The position numbers were made by a program, and so were the translations under genes. Shown piece after piece: positions 1 to 8,199 of a stretch of 34,075 nucleotides of DNA. Each line of letters opens with the position of its first letter. Within the stretch, counting starts at the first letter, position 1. Source of the stretch: Candidatus Gastranaerophilales bacterium (GTDB taxonomy: Bacteria; Cyanobacteriota; Vampirovibrionia; Gastranaerophilales; Gastranaerophilaceae); the NCBI GenBank assembly GCA_944324245.1, contig CALUVO010000078.1:1-34075 (forward strand), written 5' to 3'. Under the pieces are notes generated by a model. That model was not told the origin of the DNA. It worked only from the letters and a program-made list of their open reading frames with translations, and did not search any database.

Positions 1-9
1 CACAGCCAA

Positions 10-103
10 CAGCGAAATCTGACTGGCACGCCGTGTGAGGCTCTGCCGAACCCAGTGCCATTGTGAGGGGAAACCACGCTTTTCCCGAACGTCAGATTTC
101 AAG
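10..103. repeat. Family C structured element, copy C1
   Basis: A perfect 10-bp outer stem is visible: GAAATCTGAC (14-23) with GTCAGATTTC (91-100). Inside it lie an arm TGGCAC (24-29)/GTGCCA (55-60) and a hairpin with stem GGGGAAA (67-73)/TTTTCCC (80-86) and loop CCACGC (74-79). A second copy at 30799-30870 keeps the CCACGC loop but has GGCAAA/TTTGCC as its stem, a paired G-to-C swap. Two copies with compensatory change argue for a selected or self-propagating structure. Strand and function are unknown. Confidence 0.6.
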
Positions 104-235
104 ACGGTGCATGGGGTCTACCTCTCAGAAACAATACTTAATTGTTTCTTCGGCAGAGTCACAAAATTCTAGACTGGCTGCAACATCGGCAGAGCTAGAG
201 CGAAGCTTTTGCGTGCAGTATAAAAATTATACAAT

Positions 236-271
236 CCGTACGCATCAGGATACCCTCGGGTACAAGCGAGG
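236..271 (+). repeat. Family A dispersed repeat, copy A1
   Basis: Its core reads GTACGCATCAGGAT, then CCCTCGGGTACAAGCGAGG with an internal CCTCG/CGAGG stem. Five bases further on is TCAGACAT, also found in copies A3 and A4 (as TCAGACA). The preceding GTGCAGTATAAA (213-224) is shared with copy A2. It lies just upstream of the SpoIID-like gene. Confidence 0.7.
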
Positions 272-315
272 ACGCCTCAGACATTTACAAGTAGAGAGAA
301 GTTTTTAATAAAAAA

Positions 316-2007
316 ATGTATAAAAAGTTTTTAATTTTATTGATTATGACAGTGGCCGTCATTGCACCTGTTTTTGCAATTCCGGCAAACGGAAATAAAA
401 TGGTAAAGGTCGGAATAAGCGACCAGAAATTTCAAAATTATTATTTTACAAATACCGTCATCAGCGCAACGGACACTTTCAGACTTACGGATAAAAGCAC
501 AAATTCTCTGATATCGGAGTTTGACGGTAATACAAATGTAAAAATAGAGATAAAAGACAATATGTTCACTGTTATGCAGGAGGATGATTCTATACTTGCG
601 CAGAATCTTGCCGGCCCGATAGTTGTGGAATCGGATAACGGATATGTAACGGTGGCAAATCTTAAACGTGCTGGAAAGCCGGCATATTACAGAGGCGTTT
701 TTGAGCTTACAAAAGTTCCTAAAAAGGATAATCAGTTTAATATAATAAATATTCTTGATGTAGAGGCATATTTAAAAGGCGTTGTTCCGAATGAAATGCC
801 GGTGAGATTCGGTCTGGAAGCATTGAAAGCACAGGCTGTTCTTGCAAGAAACTATGTGCTGAAACCAAGAGAGCGTAATTATCACAATTTTGATGTATGC
901 GATTCTGTTGCCTGTCAGGTTTATTACGGCGCAAACACGGAACAGGAGCTTTCAGACAAAGCCGTATTTGAAACAGAAGATATTGTTGCAATGAATGAAG
1001 GAGAACTGATTCTTGCTCTGTACAGTTCTACAGCGGGCGGGTATACGGAAAATTATGAAAATGCTTTTTCTACGGATTTATCTAACGGAACAAGGCTTTT
1101 TCCGGGTGCGCCAAAACCTTATATGAAAGGTGTTCCGGATATAAAAAATACTCCTGTACTGGATAACGAAAAAGCAGCCCGTGAGTTTTATACAACCGAG
1201 CCCAAAACTTTTGACAATGCATCTCCGTATTTCAGATGGACAAAAGAATGGGAAAAAACAGAACTGGAAAATGTTTTGAAAAAAACATTGAAAACTCAAT
1301 CCGCAGCAGGGTTTGTTTATCCGAAACTGACCAATCCGGATAATTTCGGTTCAATAAAAGACATAAAAGTCTCAAGAAGAGGAGTCTCGGGTAAAGCCAT
1401 GTGTGTGGATATTTATACGGACAAAGGTAAATTTACCGTACAAAAAGAGCTGCCTATCAGAAGGACTTTTCAGAAAAACAATATTTCTCTGCCATCGGCT
1501 AACGTTATTTTTGATATAGAAACTATAAAACCTGAAAAATCAGATAAACACACAAAACCTGTGACAAAAATCACAGCAAGAGGCGGAGGTTTCGGGCATG
1601 GCGTGGGGATGAGCCAGTACGGTGCCGGAGAAATGGCAAAGCAGGGCTTTGGATACGAGGATATAATACAGCATTATTTTAAAAATACCGCTATAACAAC
1701 ATTCCCTGTTGAATTATCCAATCAGACAGGCAAAGATACAGCGGCTCAGGTATTCTATACAAAAGAAAAATCAGCCGTTCTTGTGGTGGAAAATAAATTT
1801 CAGTTTACAAAACTCACCGTTGTAGTAAACGGAAAAGAACTCTGTGTGGAGATGATTCCCAGTTTGTTCAGGTATGAAAAATTTGATATAAGTAAATACA
1901 TAAAAAAAGGCGAAAACAAAATTACATACATTTTACCTTATTCGGAAATGCACAAAAAGCCTGTCAGAGCTTATGTTGAAATAAAAGAGGCAGTAAATGA
2001 GCAATGA
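316..2007 (+). CDS. SpoIID/LytB-domain secreted peptidoglycan-associated protein
   Basis: This 563-residue protein starts with a signal peptide (Lys-rich start, hydrophobic core to about residue 24, ending in VFAIPAN). The SpoIID/LytB domain shows its landmarks: the block around VVPNEMP (about residue 156) and the Gly-rich signature GGGFGHGVGMSQYGAG (about residues 422-438). SpoIID proteins act on peptidoglycan glycan strands as lytic transglycosylases, and LytB-type relatives modulate amidases. Outside spore formers, including in cyanobacteria, such proteins are general wall-remodelling factors, so sporulation is not implied. The C-terminal 120 residues look like an extra beta-rich domain. 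The gene overlaps murJ by 11 bases, indicating co-translation with a lipid II pathway gene. No strong ribosome-binding site precedes the ATG. Confidence 0.88.
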   Translation: MYKKFLILLIMTVAVIAPVFAIPANGNKMVKVGISDQKFQNYYFTNTVISATDTFRLTDKSTNSLISEFDGNTNVKIEIKDNMFTVMQEDDSILAQNLAGPIVVESDNGYVTVANLKRAGKPAYYRGVFELTKVPKKDNQFNIINILDVEAYLKGVVPNEMPVRFGLEALKAQAVLARNYVLKPRERNYHNFDVCDSVACQVYYGANTEQELSDKAVFETEDIVAMNEGELILALYSSTAGGYTENYENAFSTDLSNGTRLFPGAPKPYMKGVPDIKNTPVLDNEKAAREFYTTEPKTFDNASPYFRWTKEWEKTELENVLKKTLKTQSAAGFVYPKLTNPDNFGSIKDIKVSRRGVSGKAMCVDIYTDKGKFTVQKELPIRRTFQKNNISLPSANVIFDIETIKPEKSDKHTKPVTKITARGGGFGHGVGMSQYGAGEMAKQGFGYEDIIQHYFKNTAITTFPVELSNQTGKDTAAQVFYTKEKSAVLVVENKFQFTKLTVVVNGKELCVEMIPSLFRYEKFDISKYIKKGENKITYILPYSEMHKKPVRAYVEIKEAVNEQ

Positions 2008-3625
2008 AACATCATTAGACAATAATACAACGGCAGAACCCGCCAAAGTATCAAAGACCCAGAGTCTTTTAAAAGCCGCATGGATAATCGCTTTTGTTAC
2101 CATAATCAGCAAGCTGATAGGCTTTTTGAGAGATGTTGTAATTGCAAACTTTTACGGAGCAGGCATGGTTTCTGATGCATATTTTTATGCATATCAGATT
2201 CCTGCAATATCTATAATCCTTCTGGGCGGCATAGGAGGCCCTTTTCACAGCGCTGTTGTATCGGTTTTTTCAAAAATGATTCCAAATCTTAATGAAAAAG
2301 CTTCGCCCGAGGTTAACAAGCTTTTTAATACTTTTTTGACAAGTTCGTTTCTTGTATTCCTTTTGCTCGGTGTTCTTGTTTTTGTCTTTTCTGACGTTAT
2401 TATGAAAATAATCATTGCAAACGGAACACCGGAATTGATACATCTTGCGGGTATGCATTTAAAAATTATGGCGCCTGTTTTGACAGTAGGCGGTGTTGTC
2501 GGGATTTATTACGGAATTTTGATTGTATACAAAGAATTTTTGATACCGAATATTTCTCCTATTTTGATGAGCGTAGCGATTATTGCAATAATTTCTCTTG
2601 TTCATCATGACAATTCCGGTATTATACTTGCTGCTGCCACTACTGTTGGTGCTTTGTGCCAGTTTGTATACCAGCTGCCAAAATTGAAGCAGCTCGGTTT
2701 TAAATTCCGCCCGAATCTGGATATCTTTAACAATCCTCAGTACAAAAATATTCTGGAGCTTTTATTCCCTGCAATCCTGAGCAGTACTGTAGGACAGGTT
2801 TATATTTATGTGGACATGTTTTTTGCCTCGCAATTACAGGAGGGTGCATGGTCAGCAATAGGTTATGCAAACAGATTGTTCCAATTCCCTGTGGGAGTAC
2901 TTGTTACAGCGTTTCTTGTGCCTTTATTCCCGATTTTTTCAAAACTGGTCGGCGAAAAAGATTATGATAATATCAGATACTACTTTAATAAGGGTGTTGG
3001 ACTTTTAAATTTTGCGGCGTTCCCGATACTGGTTCTTATAATTTTGCTGTCAACAAATGCAATACAGTTGATTTTCCAGAGAGGCGCATTTAACGAAGTT
3101 GCTACAATGATGGTATCAGAAGCATTGTGCTATTTATCAATATCAATCATCTTTTATGTTTTCAGAGATTCAATAACGAGAGTATTTTATGCGTTTAATG
3201 ATTCGAAAACACCTTTTCTTGTGGCTTTGTCGTCTATTGTAATCAAATTCATTTTAAACTTTTTGTTTGTAAAACAGCTTGGAATAGGCGGTATAACACT
3301 TTCAACTTCATTTGTTACTTTGATAAACGGATTCTGGCTCGGACTTTTGATTAAGAAAAAGATGAGTATGGATTACGGTATTTATTTTAAAAATCTTTTA
3401 AAAATGGCTGTGATTTCTGTTGCAACATATTATGTCTGTCTGGGTGCGTATAGGCTCTGGGACGCACATATAGCCGTTACGCAGTTTACATTAACGGTAA
3501 AAATAATTGTTATAACACTTTTGTGCGGGATTGTATACAGCGTATTTGCAGCAATTGTCAGAATACCCTATGTCTTTGAACTCTATGGCAGAGCAAAAGG
3601 CAAGCTGATGAGGTTCAGAAAATAG
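1997..3625 (+). CDS. murJ: Lipid II flippase MurJ
   Basis: At 542 residues with about 14 hydrophobic segments this has the size and topology of MurJ/MviN in the MOP exporter superfamily. It moves undecaprenyl-linked lipid II across the inner membrane for peptidoglycan synthesis. The family block ISKLIGFLRDVVIANFYGAG lies at about residues 38-57, directly after the first membrane segment begins. A hydrophilic tail of some 25 residues precedes it. The start codon sits inside the end of the SpoIID-like gene with a GAGG ribosome-binding site in GAGGCAGTAAATG. UppS, which makes the lipid carrier used by lipid II, follows 83 nt downstream. Confidence 0.93.
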   Translation: MSNETSLDNNTTAEPAKVSKTQSLLKAAWIIAFVTIISKLIGFLRDVVIANFYGAGMVSDAYFYAYQIPAISIILLGGIGGPFHSAVVSVFSKMIPNLNEKASPEVNKLFNTFLTSSFLVFLLLGVLVFVFSDVIMKIIIANGTPELIHLAGMHLKIMAPVLTVGGVVGIYYGILIVYKEFLIPNISPILMSVAIIAIISLVHHDNSGIILAAATTVGALCQFVYQLPKLKQLGFKFRPNLDIFNNPQYKNILELLFPAILSSTVGQVYIYVDMFFASQLQEGAWSAIGYANRLFQFPVGVLVTAFLVPLFPIFSKLVGEKDYDNIRYYFNKGVGLLNFAAFPILVLIILLSTNAIQLIFQRGAFNEVATMMVSEALCYLSISIIFYVFRDSITRVFYAFNDSKTPFLVALSSIVIKFILNFLFVKQLGIGGITLSTSFVTLINGFWLGLLIKKKMSMDYGIYFKNLLKMAVISVATYYVCLGAYRLWDAHIAVTQFTLTVKIIVITLLCGIVYSVFAAIVRIPYVFELYGRAKGKLMRFRK

Positions 3626-3638
3626 TTTGTCAAAATTG

Positions 3639-3668
3639 TCCGGATATTTTAAAACCGGATTATTTTCT
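3639..3668 (+). terminator. Weak terminator after murJ
   Basis: A short stem TCCGG (3639-3643)/CCGGA (3655-3659) is followed by TTATTTTCTTTT. The stem is only 5 bp and the U-tract is interrupted, so termination may be partial. It overlaps the likely uppS promoter. Confidence 0.4.
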
Positions 3669-3670
3669 TT

Positions 3671-3676
3671 TATAAT
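3671..3676 (+). promoter_or_regulatory. Candidate -10 box for uppS
   Basis: A perfect TATAAT lies 33 nt before the uppS start. The hexamer 17 nt upstream (TTTAAA, 3648-3653) is a poor -35, so the promoter call rests on the -10 alone. Confidence 0.35.
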
Positions 3677-3708
3677 GAAATAACGGGATTATTTTTAAGG
3701 ATAGTAAA

Positions 3709-4437
3709 TTGAAAACATTAATAAATGAAAAAGATATAAAAGATTCTGTTAAAAGAACAAATCTTAAGCATATAGCTATAATCATGGACGGCAACAGACG
3801 CTGGGCAAAAGAAAAATTTCTTCCTTCCGCTATGGGACACCAGAAGGGAGTTGACTCTTTGCGCAATACAATGAGACTCTTTGACAAATACGGGATAAAG
3901 TATCTTACCGTATATGCATTTTCTACGGAAAATTGGAACAGAAAAAAAGAAGAAGTCGAATTTTTGATGAATCTGCTTGCAAAAACGCTTCTCGGTGAGC
4001 TGGATGAAATGCACAGAGAAAATGTTAAAATTAAATTTCTCGGTGATATTTCAAAATTAAACACAAAACTTGTTGAAATTATAGAAAATGCAGAAAATAA
4101 AACAAAAGACAATACAGGCGTAAACCTCAATATAGCTTTCAACTACGGTGCCCGTGATGAAATAACAAATGCAGTAAAAGCTATAGTAAAAGAAGGCATA
4201 CCCGCAGAAGAGATAACAGAAGATACAATATCTCATCACCTGTATACCAGAAATATGCCTGACCCTGATTTGCTCATACGTACAGGAGGAGAAAAGCGTA
4301 TAAGCAACTACCTTTTATGGCAGATAGCATATTCGGAAGTATACATTACAGATACATACTGGCCGGAATTTGGTGAAGAAGAACTGATAAAAGCTATCAC
4401 GGAATTTGAACACAGAAACAGAAGATTTGGCAAATAG
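3709..4437 (+). CDS. uppS: Isoprenyl (undecaprenyl diphosphate) synthase
   Basis: This 242-residue cis-prenyltransferase condenses isopentenyl units onto farnesyl diphosphate to make the C55 carrier used for peptidoglycan and surface polymers. The family signatures are all present: IIMDGNRRWAKEK with the Mg-binding Asp27, FSTENW (about residues 68-73), and the C-terminal RTGGEKRISNYLLWQ block leading to TDTYWPEF. The length is typical. The start is a TTG with TAAGGA about 9 nt upstream; the next in-frame Met is inside the DGN active site, so the TTG is effectively forced. Only 8 nt separate its stop from the convergent orphan gene at 4446-5213. Confidence 0.95.
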   Translation: MKTLINEKDIKDSVKRTNLKHIAIIMDGNRRWAKEKFLPSAMGHQKGVDSLRNTMRLFDKYGIKYLTVYAFSTENWNRKKEEVEFLMNLLAKTLLGELDEMHRENVKIKFLGDISKLNTKLVEIIENAENKTKDNTGVNLNIAFNYGARDEITNAVKAIVKEGIPAEEITEDTISHHLYTRNMPDPDLLIRTGGEKRISNYLLWQIAYSEVYITDTYWPEFGEEELIKAITEFEHRNRRFGK

Positions 4438-4445
4438 ATATTTTA

Positions 4446-5213
4446 TTAAAAAAATCTGGAAATCTTTTGTCTGAGATTTGTGCTGTCGTCATTTTGTTTA
4501 GAGCTTATTTTTACAGCGCATCCGGGGTCTATAAGATAAACCGTGCCGTCTTTTGTTCTGCCAAATTGTTCTTTTCTAATTTCATTGTTTGATTTTTCTA
4601 TAATACAGGAGCGTATATAATCCTGCATATAATATCCTTGATTTTCAATTTTTTTTACAAGATTTTCTATTTCTTCGACTGTTATATTGTCCTGCGCCGC
4701 TTTTTCCTGAACATAAAAATATGTATTGTCGGATTTCCCCTTTTTTGTGCAAGGTAAATCAAAAAATTCCTGTTTTCTTCCATCAGGAAAATGATTGTGA
4801 GGAGTCAATTTTATTATGTCACCGTCTTCTGTCTCAAATACAAGTGCACTGCAGCCCATAGCAAAAAGACTTTTCACTTTTATTGAAGATATCTCATTTT
4901 GTCCTGCAATATCTTTATACATCATTTGAAACTCTGACACAGGATGCAATTTGCCTGAAAGACATTTTTTTAGATATGAATTTTTTGTATATCCCAAACT
5001 GCCCAGTGCGTCAGCAAGCTTTGTGCCTTCATAAAAATAAACGCTCTTAAGCTTTTTTTTATCAGGAGTAAGTTCTATATAATCAACAGCATCAAAATTT
5101 CTGACAAAACAATCGTTATCCGTATTTTGCTTAAAAGAAATTTGCGGTGAAACAATAGTTTTGTTTGTATTGAATATTGCTGATACAGAGTTATGTATAT
5201 TATTAATATTCAT
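4446..5213 (-). CDS. Orphan protein with kinase-like layout and N-terminal SFKQ tag
   Basis: I do not recognise a named family. The 255-residue product opens with an Asn/Ser/Ile-rich stretch ending in PQISFKQ (residues 23-29), the short tag seen in other orphan proteins of this window. The middle shows a glycine-containing strand pair, GCSALVFETEDGDIIKLT (residues 120-137), recalling the ATP loop and Lys of protein kinases. It is followed by a possible hinge YFYVQEKA (165-172) and, late, GTVYLIDPGCAVK (223-235), which resembles a DFG/DPG metal-binding segment. A clear HRD catalytic loop is not seen, so it may be a minimal or inactive kinase fold. The kinase reading is an inference. No Shine-Dalgarno site precedes the ATG. 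Confidence 0.6.
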   Translation of the reverse strand: MNINNIHNSVSAIFNTNKTIVSPQISFKQNTDNDCFVRNFDAVDYIELTPDKKKLKSVYFYEGTKLADALGSLGYTKNSYLKKCLSGKLHPVSEFQMMYKDIAGQNEISSIKVKSLFAMGCSALVFETEDGDIIKLTPHNHFPDGRKQEFFDLPCTKKGKSDNTYFYVQEKAAQDNITVEEIENLVKKIENQGYYMQDYIRSCIIEKSNNEIRKEQFGRTKDGTVYLIDPGCAVKISSKQNDDSTNLRQKISRFF

Positions 5214-5299
5214 AAACTTTTAATATACATAAATTTTTGAAATTGCTAAAATATAGAAAAGAATTAAAATTAGTTAATATTTAAAATACCGGAGCAGAC

Positions 5300-5890
5300 A
5301 TGTTAAAAATCGCACTCGGCACATCAAACCCGCATAAACTTGAAGAAATAAATGATATGCTAAAAGAAATTCACCCTGACAGCGTTGAATTTGTACTGGT
5401 TGAGGGTGATTTTAATCCCGAAGAAAACGGTACGACATTTGAAGAGAATTCATATATAAAAGCGGCTGAAGCTGCAAAAATTATGGGAATCCCTGCACTG
5501 GCGGATGATACGGGACTGTGCGTAAAAGCATTGGACAATAGACCCGGCATACATTCCGCAAGATATGCACCGGATCAAAAGTCTAAAATAGCAAAACTTC
5601 TGGACGAAATGAAGGATGTGCCGAAAGAAGAGCGTGAGGCGTATTTTATATGCACCATGACACTTGTTGCTCCTGACGGCAAAATATTGCATACACAGAC
5701 AGGCCGTATAGACGGATATATTGATACAAAACCGTCAGGGGAACACGGGTTTGGCTATGACCCTTTGTTTTTTGTGCCAAATCTCAATAAGACCATGGCA
5801 GATATGTCAATGAAAGAAAAAAATACGCTGTCACACAGGGCACGGGCTTTAAAACCAATGGTCGAATGGATAATGAAAAATTTGAGTTGA
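5300..5890 (+). CDS. rdgB: XTP/dITP diphosphatase (non-canonical purine NTP pyrophosphatase)
   Basis: This is a 196-residue HAM1/RdgB-family protein, full length for the family. It hydrolyses ITP, dITP and XTP to the monophosphates and so keeps deaminated purines out of DNA and RNA. Diagnostic motifs are the N-terminal nucleotide-binding TSNPHKLEEI (residues 8-17), the catalytic LADDTGLCV (about 67-75), RPGIHSARYA, and the late GFGYDPLFF block, then SHRARAL. A GGAG ribosome-binding site stands 8 nt before the ATG. It is a single gene, divergent from the kinase-like orphan and convergent with the amidohydrolase. Confidence 0.95.
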   Translation: MLKIALGTSNPHKLEEINDMLKEIHPDSVEFVLVEGDFNPEENGTTFEENSYIKAAEAAKIMGIPALADDTGLCVKALDNRPGIHSARYAPDQKSKIAKLLDEMKDVPKEEREAYFICTMTLVAPDGKILHTQTGRIDGYIDTKPSGEHGFGYDPLFFVPNLNKTMADMSMKEKNTLSHRARALKPMVEWIMKNLS

Positions 5891-5905
5891 TTCTATAAAC
5901 AATAT

Positions 5906-5929
5906 GTCTGGGTGGTGTCTCACTCAGAC
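5906..5929. terminator. Hairpin between convergent genes
   Basis: GTCTGGGTG (5906-5914) pairs with CACTCAGAC (5921-5929) around a 6-nt loop, with one wobble pair. It overlaps the stop codon of the minus-strand amidohydrolase and lies 15 nt after rdgB. Neither strand has a U-tract, so intrinsic termination is not certain. Confidence 0.35.
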
Positions 5930-7102
5930 AGCAGTCCGGTTGTTTTTATTGTGTTTTTTTCCGCAAATTAAAATCAATGCAGCGCTCAAAATTGTTGTGC
6001 ATGAGGCTATAATTTTTGTTTTTAAATTAAGTGAGGTATTTTTTTTAGAAAAAAATAAATCTTGCGCATTTTTATAAAATATTTTTTCTATTAATGCGTC
6101 TGCTTCTTCAGGAGAAAATGCTTGTCTGATTGAATTTTTGACATCAACAATAACTTTTTGATAAGCGTCAAAAGGCTTGATACCAAATTCTCCTTTACCT
6201 CCGAATCTGCCAATCGGAGCATCCGTGCCGAAAAGCAGCCTGTCTGTTTTATCACCTTGGGAAGTGTTTTTTAATCTTTTTATTGCTTCAATAATATCAG
6301 GTTTTTCCGCAGTATCACAGTTAACCCATGAAATATCAGCATAAAGAGTTGCGGAATTATTTTCTATTGAATCAACAATTACATCAACGGCTGCCTTGGT
6401 ATTTCTGCCCTCATTACCGCCCATGTGTCCCAATACAACGGGAACATTTTTATGTCTTCTTGCAAGTTCATAAATCTGTTCCGGTCTTGAATAGTTGCAT
6501 CTTTTGCCTACATAGCCACCCTCATAGTGCTTGTCATAGGTTCTGTCAGAATGAAAAAGACAAGGCAGTTTATGCTTGTTCGCAAATCGCATATAATTGT
6601 CGTAGCGTTTGTCATTTGCAGCTAACTGCATACTTCTCGGATGGAATTTTAAGCCTACATATCTGCCCGGATTTTCTTTAAAAATCTTTTCAATAAATTT
6701 TGTTTTTCCATTTGTAAGATTAGGCTGACATACAGCAATAGCAGCTATTTTAGGATTATTCCCCACAATTTTGATAAGCTGTTTGTGTCCGTCTATTTCG
6801 TTTAAAATACCTTCTGTATCAATACAGCTGGAATTAGACACAATCATTTTTTCGATAGTATCTCCATTACGCAAGGGCGATTTTATAAAAATATCAAGAT
6901 CTTGTTGTGTATAGAACTCTTTTCCGAATTTACCTACATGTACATGAGAATCAATAATTTTACCTTTAAAACTAATATTGCCAGAAAAATTAGAAGAAAT
7001 TGCAATTTCCTTTGTATAAATTTTATTTGCAGATTTTGCAGAGCTTTTTGTTTTACAAACTGGCATATCAGATATGCAAAATAATGCAGCCTGATTTATC
7101 AT
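5924..7102 (-). CDS. Amidohydrolase-family protein with N-terminal SFKG tag and C-terminal membrane anchor
   Basis: The 392-residue product has three parts. Residues 1-42 are a low-complexity Ser/Lys/Ala/Ile stretch ending in NISFKG (42-47). Residues 48 to about 345 form an amidohydrolase_2-type TIM barrel: IIDSHVHVGK with the metal-binding HxH at 53-55, GLKFHPRSMQL, CLFHSDR, VVLGHMGG, and LLFGTDAPIGRFGG with the late catalytic Asp. The C-terminus has a hydrophobic helix (TKIIASCTTILSAALILICG) followed by Lys/Asn/Arg residues, a likely tail anchor. The substrate cannot be told; relatives include decarboxylases and hydrolases. A family A repeat (7141-7174) lies just upstream on the same strand. 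Confidence 0.8.
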   Translation of the reverse strand: MINQAALFCISDMPVCKTKSSAKSANKIYTKEIAISSNFSGNISFKGKIIDSHVHVGKFGKEFYTQQDLDIFIKSPLRNGDTIEKMIVSNSSCIDTEGILNEIDGHKQLIKIVGNNPKIAAIAVCQPNLTNGKTKFIEKIFKENPGRYVGLKFHPRSMQLAANDKRYDNYMRFANKHKLPCLFHSDRTYDKHYEGGYVGKRCNYSRPEQIYELARRHKNVPVVLGHMGGNEGRNTKAAVDVIVDSIENNSATLYADISWVNCDTAEKPDIIEAIKRLKNTSQGDKTDRLLFGTDAPIGRFGGKGEFGIKPFDAYQKVIVDVKNSIRQAFSPEEADALIEKIFYKNAQDLFFSKKNTSLNLKTKIIASCTTILSAALILICGKKHNKNNRTAV

Positions 7103-7140
7103 CTCTTAATATCCCCTTTTTTATAATATGTCTGATACTG

Positions 7141-7174
7141 CCTCGCTTGTACCCGATGGCATTCTGGTGCGTAC
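7141..7174 (-). repeat. Family A dispersed repeat, copy A3
   Basis: Read on the minus strand this is GTACGCACCAGAATGCC followed by ATCGGGTACAAGCGAGG, matching copies A1 and A2 at about 31 of 34 positions. TCAGACAT follows 5 nt later, as in A1. The repeat ends about 38 nt before the start of the amidohydrolase gene. Confidence 0.7.
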
Positions 7175-7182
7175 AGTGTGTA

Positions 7183-7542
7183 TTAATCTTTGTTTTTTCT
7201 TGCAGAAATAGCGTGTACTCCTGCCATTATCAGACTGATTAATACAAAGGCTCCGCCCCAGCCTGCTGCATTCATACCGATTTGTTGCAGAGGAATCAAT
7301 CTCTTTTTAGTAATTGCTCTGTAAGAATTTATCAGTCCGTCAATAATACCGCTGGTAATTGCACCAACAGCAAACTGTGAAGCAAGGTATCCGCAGAATG
7401 CTGCTTTATTGCTTTTTCTTTTCTGTTTTTTAAATTCTTCCGGTTTGTTATCTATAAACTCTTCCGGTGTTCTCTGTGCAAAAGAAGGTTTTGCACCGGT
7501 TTTAGAATAGTTGTTCGTTGAAAAATTTACTGCTTGAATCAT
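7183..7542 (-). CDS. Small two-helix membrane protein with N-terminal PSFAQ tag
   Basis: Unrecognised 119-residue protein. The start chosen is the ATG at 7542, because AAGGAG lies 8 nt upstream; the longer frame to 7608 has no such site. Residues 1-23 (Asn/Ser/Thr/Lys-rich, ending KPSFAQ) resemble the tag of neighbouring orphan proteins. Two hydrophobic stretches follow a basic segment: GYLASQFAVGAITSGIIDGL and GWGGAFVLISLIMAGVHAI, with the end ARKNKD basic. It is probably an inner-membrane protein. It shares its strand with the downstream amidohydrolase, but a family A repeat separates them. Confidence 0.7.
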   Translation of the reverse strand: MIQAVNFSTNNYSKTGAKPSFAQRTPEEFIDNKPEEFKKQKRKSNKAAFCGYLASQFAVGAITSGIIDGLINSYRAITKKRLIPLQQIGMNAAGWGGAFVLISLIMAGVHAISARKNKD

Positions 7543-7671
7543 TGCCGTACTCCTTACCTGACATAAGTATAAATCGCATAATAGGATTTTTTTGCTATTA
7601 TAATGCAAAAATGTAACATAAGTTCACTATTATGATAAAATTACTATGTTAGCTGATTAGGGAGCTTTTTA

Positions 7672-8139
7672 ATGGATGAAAAACATTTAATACTTGAACA
7701 GTACAGAATTTATAATGAAATGAAAGAAAGCTTTATAAACCGTTCATTTCTTGTTAACAGGTTTTTTATTTTAATAACGGCAGTTTTGTTTTTCGGATTG
7801 ATTTTTACAAAAATGCTGTTGTTTAATCAGTTCTACCTGCTATTAGGTGTAGAAATATTCGGGCTGGCTTGCTGTATGATGTGGATATCAAATCAGGATG
7901 CTTATTCTACGATAATAAAAATTAAATATAATGCGGTAATCGAAAGACTGGAAGAAGATTTGCCCAAAGCTCCCAATAAAGATGAATACAAAGAGCTTAC
8001 TGGTAAACGTTCTCAAAAAAGAGTCATTCTTGTAAAAGACATACAAAAATGGTTTGCTATACTGCTTATGCTGATATTTTTTGCAAATCTTTTGATTGAT
8101 TTTGTAAATTTGATAATAGTTTCTTTTTTTAATGTATAA
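7672..8139 (+). CDS. Small membrane protein, RipA/SLATT-like layout
   Basis: This 155-residue protein begins with a charged amphipathic helix (LEQYRIYNEMKESFINRS), then two close membrane segments (about residues 30-47 and 50-70). A charged cytoplasmic loop follows, then a last membrane helix (about 125-150). An N-terminal helix reading 'EQY.xY.EM' before a membrane pair, with a cytosolic middle and a final helix, resembles RipA-type octameric membrane proteins and SLATT domains. I rate that likeness as weak. AGGGAG lies 8 nt before the ATG. No toxin, nuclease or nucleotide cyclase gene is adjacent, so a defence role is not supported here. Confidence 0.65.
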   Translation: MDEKHLILEQYRIYNEMKESFINRSFLVNRFFILITAVLFFGLIFTKMLLFNQFYLLLGVEIFGLACCMMWISNQDAYSTIIKIKYNAVIERLEEDLPKAPNKDEYKELTGKRSQKRVILVKDIQKWFAILLMLIFFANLLIDFVNLIIVSFFNV

Positions 8140-8199
8140 AATTCTTAATAATTTAACCAAAATATGGCAATAAAATATATTCAGATGGATTAAGAAAAT

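Larger units (their letters stand above)
1..315. repeat. Gene-free, repeat-rich leader region
   Basis: No convincing gene lies here; the reading frame at 63-308 covers repeats and has no family-like features. The stretch holds a family C element (10-103) and a long-range 10-bp inverted repeat, CTCTGCCGAA at 41-50 with TTCGGCAGAG at 149-158. It also holds a family A repeat (236-271), ending about 44 nt before the SpoIID-like gene. The string TTCGGCAGAG followed by CAAAA recurs at 30750-30767, so this region and 30.7-30.9 kb share more than one block. Confidence 0.6.

Noticed and set aside
63..308. Open frame of 81 residues upstream of the SpoIID-like gene
   Set aside because: It overlaps repeats C1 and A1 throughout and has no domain, no ribosome-binding site and repeat-driven composition.
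316..2007. Evidence for sporulation
   Set aside because: SpoIID/LytB proteins are widespread in non-sporulating bacteria, and no other spore gene is in the window.
7672..8139. Anti-phage effector membrane protein (SLATT-like)
   Set aside because: No nucleotide cyclase, nuclease or other defence partner gene is adjacent.
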